From Entomospira culicis (GTDB lineage: Bacteria; Spirochaetota; Spirochaetia; WRBN01), in contig NZ_CP118181.1 in NCBI RefSeq assembly GCF_028748145.1, positions 1 to 64,000 on the forward strand: a stretch of 64,000 nt of DNA, written 5' to 3'. This document shows positions 60,288 to 64,000 of the stretch, piece by piece; positions within the stretch are counted from its first letter, which is position 1; each line of letters starts with the position of its first letter. A program made the translations under genes and the position numbers. The notes beneath the pieces were generated by a model. It saw only the letters and a program-made list of their open reading frames with translations. It was not told the origin of the DNA and ran no database searches.

Positions 60288-60911
60288 ATGTACAGTAAGT
60301 ATAGGCTTCTTGTGGTTGCGCTGTTTGCTCTCTTATCTTCTTGTCTTAGCATGGGTCCAGAATTATCCATAGATGAGGATAGTCTTTTAGCTGGTGAGGA
60401 GTTGGTTGATCTATCCGCGCTTGGCTCTTACTCCAAGATTATTGTCCAGGGACCATTTAATATTACGCTCTCTAATATGCAAGGGATCGCTTCTAATATG
60501 AAAGCCCCCTTGTTAGAGCGTGTGGAGTTCTCGGTTAAGGAAGATACGCTTTACATCATTCCCTCTCGACGCTTCTTCCCTTATCCTACGGATGAGATTC
60601 TCTTCTCTTTGGGATTAGACGGTTTGGATGAGGTTACTTTACAAATTGACGGCAATGTTTCTACGCGTGGGATTTTACGTATGGAGAGTTTATCGTTACA
60701 TTTTGAGGGTAATAGTAAGGGGTTGATTCATAGCGAGGTAGAGAAACTTTCCATATCTAGTCGCTCTCCGGGGCGTATTGTTTTGATCGGGCAGGCTAAG
60801 GTTTTAGAGACACGCCTCTTTCCTAAAAGTTTACTCAGTTTACGAAGCTTTCGTGCGGAGGAACTCATTTTTCATAATGACAACGGCTCCCAAGTGTTGA
60901 TGCCTCGCTAA
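60288..60911 (+). CDS. GIN-domain (DUF2807) lipoprotein
   Basis: A 207-residue predicted lipoprotein with lipobox LSSC (about Cys19). The mature part begins with LSALGSYSKIIVQGPFNITLS, which matches the DUF2807 start (sf-kI-V-Gpfnv-l), and continues as a right-handed beta-helix-like run of short strands (LEVEFSV-type, LYIIP, VTLQIDGNV, LSLHFEGNSKGLIHSEVEKLSI). Such domains are found in many envelope proteins; the role is unknown. The ATG is at 60288, since the TTG at 60252 would add 12 non-signal residues. It converges with the next gene, leaving one base between stops. Confidence 0.75.
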   Translation: MYSKYRLLVVALFALLSSCLSMGPELSIDEDSLLAGEELVDLSALGSYSKIIVQGPFNITLSNMQGIASNMKAPLLERVEFSVKEDTLYIIPSRRFFPYPTDEILFSLGLDGLDEVTLQIDGNVSTRGILRMESLSLHFEGNSKGLIHSEVEKLSISSRSPGRIVLIGQAKVLETRLFPKSLLSLRSFRAEELIFHNDNGSQVLMPR

Positions 60912-60912
60912 G

Positions 60913-62904
60913 TTATAGCGGTGGTAACATTTGGAAGGATTGTATCCACTCTGTTGATAATCCAGCGCGTCTTAGCAGTGTTTCGGCGATGGGGCGTTGG
61001 TCGACGCGCAGACTTAAGAGGCTGGTATTTATCTCCTGTATAATACTTTGATAGCGTAAAAACGCTTCTTTTTGTTGCGCATTTCCACGAGAAAAATTTT
61101 GTCGTAACGCTACTGTTAATTGATCACGTTGGTGGCGTAGTTCTTGTGTATTGTCTAAGCTTTGGTTATTATCACGGTTATTGATAATTTGGTTGAAGAG
61201 GCGTTGTTGCTCTTCTCTTTGCCCTTGCAGTTTTCGATTTACTTCGGTTAGCTCTTTGCTTATCTGGATAATGTTATTTGTTTGATCGATCCCTCTACTT
61301 GATTGAATAAGTCGCTGTAGGTCGACAATGCGATTAAGGAAGACCTGTAGCGTGGCAGGTTTTGCTTGCGTGATGCTCGTTTGCCAAAGATCGTCATTGG
61401 CATGGGTAAGAAGGAAGAAGAGACTTGGTTCATAGACAAGCTCCTTTTCAGTTTTTCCGTAGGTAATAATTTGCGTTAATCCATTAGACATAAAGAGTTC
61501 CATGATAAAGAGCGTGCTTGCCTTGGCAGTGAGATTTTGCCGATAGGTCTCGAGGAGGAGTTCTTGGATATTTGTTTGCTGTATGATTTGTCTAAAGAAT
61601 TGCTGACTTTGCACGCTGACGGCGCTAGTAGGATGATCGAGAAGGGGAAGCATAACTTCGGCGGTGCTAAGGCGTAGAAAATTGAGGGTATAGGGCATGA
61701 GCGCAAGGAGTAAGGGCTCGGGGGTATCAGGATTGGTGAGATGTTCGATGAGATAGGGATAGTAGGTTGCATCCGCAGTGATGATAAATTGGTGAGCGAA
61801 GGAGCGCACGGAAGATTGTGGGTGAAGCAGGAGTTCGTGGATAAAGTAGAGCGAGAGCGGGTGATTTTGTCGTGCTAAAAATTCAATAAGAAGCATGCGT
61901 ACGGCGGGGGTTTGGGGGGTATCGAGTGTATTGACAGCCTCTTGAGTTAGCCATGGTGTCGGGCGTCTAAAGAGGGCGCGCTTGGTTGCTTCTTGCACTT
62001 TAGGATCTGGAGAATTCATGAGGTTAATGCCGAGAATAAAGGCATCGGAATCTTCATAGGAGAAGATCCAAGGACCAGCTATATGTTGATTAAATCTAGC
62101 TGGATCGAGAATCTCTTTGAGCTGTGGATTATTATGGTCTGGATAGATGCTGGCCAGTTCTTGGACGACGGTATCCACAATTACGGTCTCTTCACGTTGC
62201 AGTAAGGTAAAGAGATAAACCGCTCCATGGGGTACGCGTCTAAAGAATGGTACAAGGCGCGCGCTCATTTGAGGGGGTAGGCGACCGCTTTGGATAATTT
62301 GCCAAACGTAGGGATACATCTCTGCATCGGCGCTATAGACATATCGTAGTGCTTCTTCGCGGATCGGGTGATACATGTCTCTATCTTCTTCTCTAATGGC
62401 TTGATTGGGGGAGAGTTCCTCTTCGGGCATGGGATAGGAGAGTTGTTCGAGGATAAGTAAAAAAGTACGAGGTGAGTAGTCGCGCGAGAGCAGGCGAATA
62501 ACGGCTTGAATTTCGAGGATACGCACTTGGGTTTCGCGCCGAGAGGGTGCTGGTGGCGGTGGCGAGGGTCTTCTCATGCGATTCTCATCGTACTCTTGCT
62601 TGCCAAAGGAGGGGAGGTTATCGGTGTTGATAGGCTCTTGCTTTTGGCTAGCTTCTGGGTTGGGGACAAAGAACATATTGGTCTCTAGGAGATCTTGCAA
62701 ACGGGTGATATCTTCGGGGCGTAGCTCGATACGGTCAATGTTGAGCCGTAAGATGCGCATTGCCTCGACCTCCCGCGCATCGAAGGAGCGATTATTATTA
62801 AAGAGCGTGCCCGTCTCGCTAAGATTGACATTCTTTGTCGAGAGACAACCCCCAAAAAAGGGTATCAACAAGATAATCATAATGCGCAGGAAATAGCGAT
62901 TCAT
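60913..62904 (-). CDS. large helical-repeat lipoprotein of unknown function
   Basis: A 663-residue predicted lipoprotein with lipobox FGGC (Cys21). After a Pro/Arg-rich disordered stretch (about 85-120), much of the protein (about 125-480) consists of helix pairs with HEAT/Armadillo-like spacing (MSARLVPFFRRVPHGAVYLF, SSVRSFAHQFIITADATYYPYLI). A coiled-coil region near the C-terminus (about 560-640) has RKLQGQREEQQRLFNQII. It may be a scaffold in the envelope. ATG 62904 starts the signal peptide and lies six bases past TATGAT on the minus strand, another leaderless candidate; a start at 62931 would add 9 residues. Confidence 0.65.
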   Translation of the reverse strand: MNRYFLRIMIILLIPFFGGCLSTKNVNLSETGTLFNNNRSFDAREVEAMRILRLNIDRIELRPEDITRLQDLLETNMFFVPNPEASQKQEPINTDNLPSFGKQEYDENRMRRPSPPPPAPSRRETQVRILEIQAVIRLLSRDYSPRTFLLILEQLSYPMPEEELSPNQAIREEDRDMYHPIREEALRYVYSADAEMYPYVWQIIQSGRLPPQMSARLVPFFRRVPHGAVYLFTLLQREETVIVDTVVQELASIYPDHNNPQLKEILDPARFNQHIAGPWIFSYEDSDAFILGINLMNSPDPKVQEATKRALFRRPTPWLTQEAVNTLDTPQTPAVRMLLIEFLARQNHPLSLYFIHELLLHPQSSVRSFAHQFIITADATYYPYLIEHLTNPDTPEPLLLALMPYTLNFLRLSTAEVMLPLLDHPTSAVSVQSQQFFRQIIQQTNIQELLLETYRQNLTAKASTLFIMELFMSNGLTQIITYGKTEKELVYEPSLFFLLTHANDDLWQTSITQAKPATLQVFLNRIVDLQRLIQSSRGIDQTNNIIQISKELTEVNRKLQGQREEQQRLFNQIINNRDNNQSLDNTQELRHQRDQLTVALRQNFSRGNAQQKEAFLRYQSIIQEINTSLLSLRVDQRPIAETLLRRAGLSTEWIQSFQMLPPL

Positions 62905-62910
62905 GCTCTT

Positions 62911-62916
62911 ATCATA
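62911..62916 (-). promoter_or_regulatory. -10 element next to the ATG of the 663-residue lipoprotein
   Basis: TATGAT on the minus strand, six bases before the ATG at 62904. The -35 match at 17 bp (TTCTAA) is weak. Confidence 0.4.
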
Positions 62917-63000
62917 GCCGAAAATCATCAAAATTAGAAGAGGCTTAGCACAAATTCGATAAGGATTATAGGAGAATGTGGGATTTTTTTTTGAGATAAC

Positions 63001-63029
63001 TTGAAGATTCCTTGAAAATAGGGTAGAAT
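63001..63029 (+). promoter_or_regulatory. promoter next to the ATG of the HAD hydrolase
   Basis: TTGAAG (63001-63006), 17 bp, TAGAAT (63024-63029), then nine bases to ATG 63039. A GAGAGG motif ends two bases before the ATG, too close for normal use. Confidence 0.55.
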
Positions 63030-63038
63030 TGAGAGGAT

Positions 63039-63725
63039 ATGAAAATTAAGGCAGTCATCTTTGATGTTGATGGGACGGTTTACCCCAATACGCTTATGCA
63101 TATAATGTCGATTCCGCTCTTTATTCGTTATGGGCGTAGACTCTTACGCTTGAATAAAGCAAGGCACTACCTTCATGCCCATCCTGATGAGGTGGCGAAG
63201 GCGGGGGTCGACTTTCTGGAATTTCAGGGGCAATTGATGTCGCAGTATAGCCACGGACGTTATGATACGGCAACTTCGCGTCGACAAATTGAGGAATTTC
63301 GCACCCGTTGGGAGCAAATTTTCCATAAGATCAAACCCTATAAGCACTGCAAAGAGAGCGTTCTCGCCCTTAAAGAGGCGGGTCTCAAAGTGGCGCTCTT
63401 TTCCGATTTTCCTATCAATCCCAAGGTGGGTTATTTGGGTTTAGATGGCATCTGGGACGGGGAACTCTGCTCCGAAGATGCCGGCGCCCTAAAGCCCGAC
63501 CCAAGAGGCTTCTTAGCCATTGCACAACAGCTAAACGTTCGCCCAGAAGAGGTGCTCTTTGTGGGTAATAGCCATAAATACGATGTAGAAGGGGCTAAAT
63601 CGGCCGGCATGTATACAGCTCATTTAAAATGGGGCAAGCCGGTAAAGAATAGTTTAGCCGATATCACATTTTATGGATATAAATCATTTGCAGATTTGGT
63701 GTTAAACTGGATTGCATCATTGTAA
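63039..63725 (+). CDS. HAD-superfamily hydrolase
   Basis: A 228-residue HAD phosphatase-type enzyme. Motif I FDVDGT holds nucleophile Asp9 and general acid Asp11; motif II is LFSDFP (Ser), motif III Lys lies in GALKPDPRGF, and motif IV is FVGNSHKYDVEGA. A helical cap (about 18-95) is typical of subclass I phosphatases of small metabolites (phosphoglycolate-like). A specific substrate cannot be given. It is followed after 15 bp by a coiled-coil protein gene. Confidence 0.88.
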   Translation: MKIKAVIFDVDGTVYPNTLMHIMSIPLFIRYGRRLLRLNKARHYLHAHPDEVAKAGVDFLEFQGQLMSQYSHGRYDTATSRRQIEEFRTRWEQIFHKIKPYKHCKESVLALKEAGLKVALFSDFPINPKVGYLGLDGIWDGELCSEDAGALKPDPRGFLAIAQQLNVRPEEVLFVGNSHKYDVEGAKSAGMYTAHLKWGKPVKNSLADITFYGYKSFADLVLNWIASL

Positions 63726-63740
63726 AGGTTGATAAATAAC

Positions 63741-64000
63741 ATGGATTTTTTGAGTATTGGTAGTTTGATAATATCGTTTGTCGCGATAGGCTTGGCAGTT
63801 ACGCTCAAGCGTAATGATAAAAATAGCCGTAGCATCAGCGGGGTGCAACGCTTTTTTGACAAGAAGCGTCAGGAGCTTGAGGAGTACGTGCAACAGACGA
63901 CCCAACAAGTGCACGATCTCTTTGGCGAGCTAGAGAGCCACGATAAAACGGGGCGAGAGATCCTCAAGCGGGTAGAAGAGGATGTGCGTGAGATTGTGGC
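63741..64000 (+). CDS. membrane-anchored coiled-coil protein, N-terminal part (runs off the window)
   Basis: An open frame from ATG 63741 to the window end with no stop (86 residues visible). It has one N-terminal TM helix (MDFLSIGSLIISFVAIGLAVTL) and then a highly charged helix (FFDKKRQELEEYVQQTTQQV, GREILKRVEEDVREIV). The layout resembles the long spirochaete coiled-coil proteins called SpiroCoCo, but only the start is present, so this is tentative. AAAGG precedes the ATG. Confidence 0.65.
   Translation, partial: MDFLSIGSLIISFVAIGLAVTLKRNDKNSRSISGVQRFFDKKRQELEEYVQQTTQQVHDLFGELESHDKTGREILKRVEEDVREIV

Noticed and set aside
1-64000. tRNA, rRNA or insertion sequence genes
   Set aside because: The gaps were read for cloverleaf ends, rRNA blocks, transposase frames and terminal repeats, and none was seen.

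Overview
The window is from a spirochaete, most likely of the order Spirochaetales. Three tandem FlaB-type periplasmic flagellin genes, a spirochaete-style FliD, a PUR-domain protein starting MGERGEI (as in Borrelia), a bacterial V/A-type ATPase operon, a cyclophilin-FKBP fusion lipoprotein of the type known from Treponema, and many lipoproteins with loose lipoboxes (VSC, FGGC, LSSC) all point there. The genus cannot be fixed from sequence reading alone. Genes are dense, intergenic gaps short, and base composition is moderate. G exceeds C on the + strand in most places, including under several minus-strand genes, so the window seems to lie in one replichore.

Layout. 1-3095 (minus): four tandem paralogous lipoprotein genes with Asp/Glu-Pro repeat linkers; the leftmost is truncated just after its repeats. 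3.3-10.9 kb (+): YchF GTPase; a peptide-type ABC binding protein with two permeases and no ATPase gene; a dicarboxylate/amino-acid symporter; an outer-membrane barrel; an M28 peptidase. 10.9-16.2 kb: cytidine deaminase (minus), a beta-propeller protein overlapping a degenerate LytM/M23-like protein, a six-TM chemoreceptor, an unknown exported protein (minus). 16.2-21.1 kb (+): PUR protein, two anchored proteins (one with three long Pro/Thr/Ser repeats), Lgt and a PilZ protein. 21.2-26 kb: adenosine deaminase (minus), an intergenic cluster of four perfect DnaA boxes, MnmE, and an AT-rich GmrSD-like restriction gene. 26-32 kb: minus-strand amylase-like lipoprotein, ManA and an exported protein; two + lipoproteins; a barrel-like protein (minus); a lipase-like hydrolase (+). 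32.1-34.5 kb (minus): rpmF-acpP-rnc-rsmI-flgM-like. 34.8-46.2 kb (+): complete V-type ATPase operon (G/H, C, I, K, F, E, A, B, D) followed by UspA, a PTS EIIA protein and RecD. 46.4-48 kb: ArgR-family repressor and the fusion PPIase lipoprotein. 48.2-58.8 kb: flaB x3, fliD, two unknown genes (one with a degenerate PilZ domain), a small conserved protein, tsaE, tsaB, an FtsB/DivIC-like protein, mnmG. 58.8-64 kb: an Ala-heptad lipoprotein (minus), rplM-rpsI, a GIN-domain lipoprotein, a 663-residue lipoprotein (minus), a HAD hydrolase and the start of a coiled-coil protein that leaves the window.

Functional links. Flagellar structure (FlaB, FliD), an FlgM-like anti-sigma factor, a chemoreceptor and one or two PilZ (c-di-GMP) proteins cover motility. 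MnmE, MnmG, TsaE and TsaB cover tRNA modification. Lgt serves the many lipoproteins encoded here. Cytidine and adenosine deaminases suggest nucleoside salvage.

The most unusual signal is in gene starts. At several genes a TTGnnn-(17 bp)-TAnnnT-like promoter ends only 6-9 bases before the ATG and no well-spaced Shine-Dalgarno sequence is present, so the mRNAs should be leaderless or nearly so. Other items worth attention are the repeat-linker lipoprotein array, the DnaA-box cluster away from any obvious origin, an ArgR with an altered ligand motif and an ARG-box-shaped palindrome upstream, and the contrast in codon use between flagellin copies. No tRNA, rRNA, CRISPR array or insertion sequence was seen.
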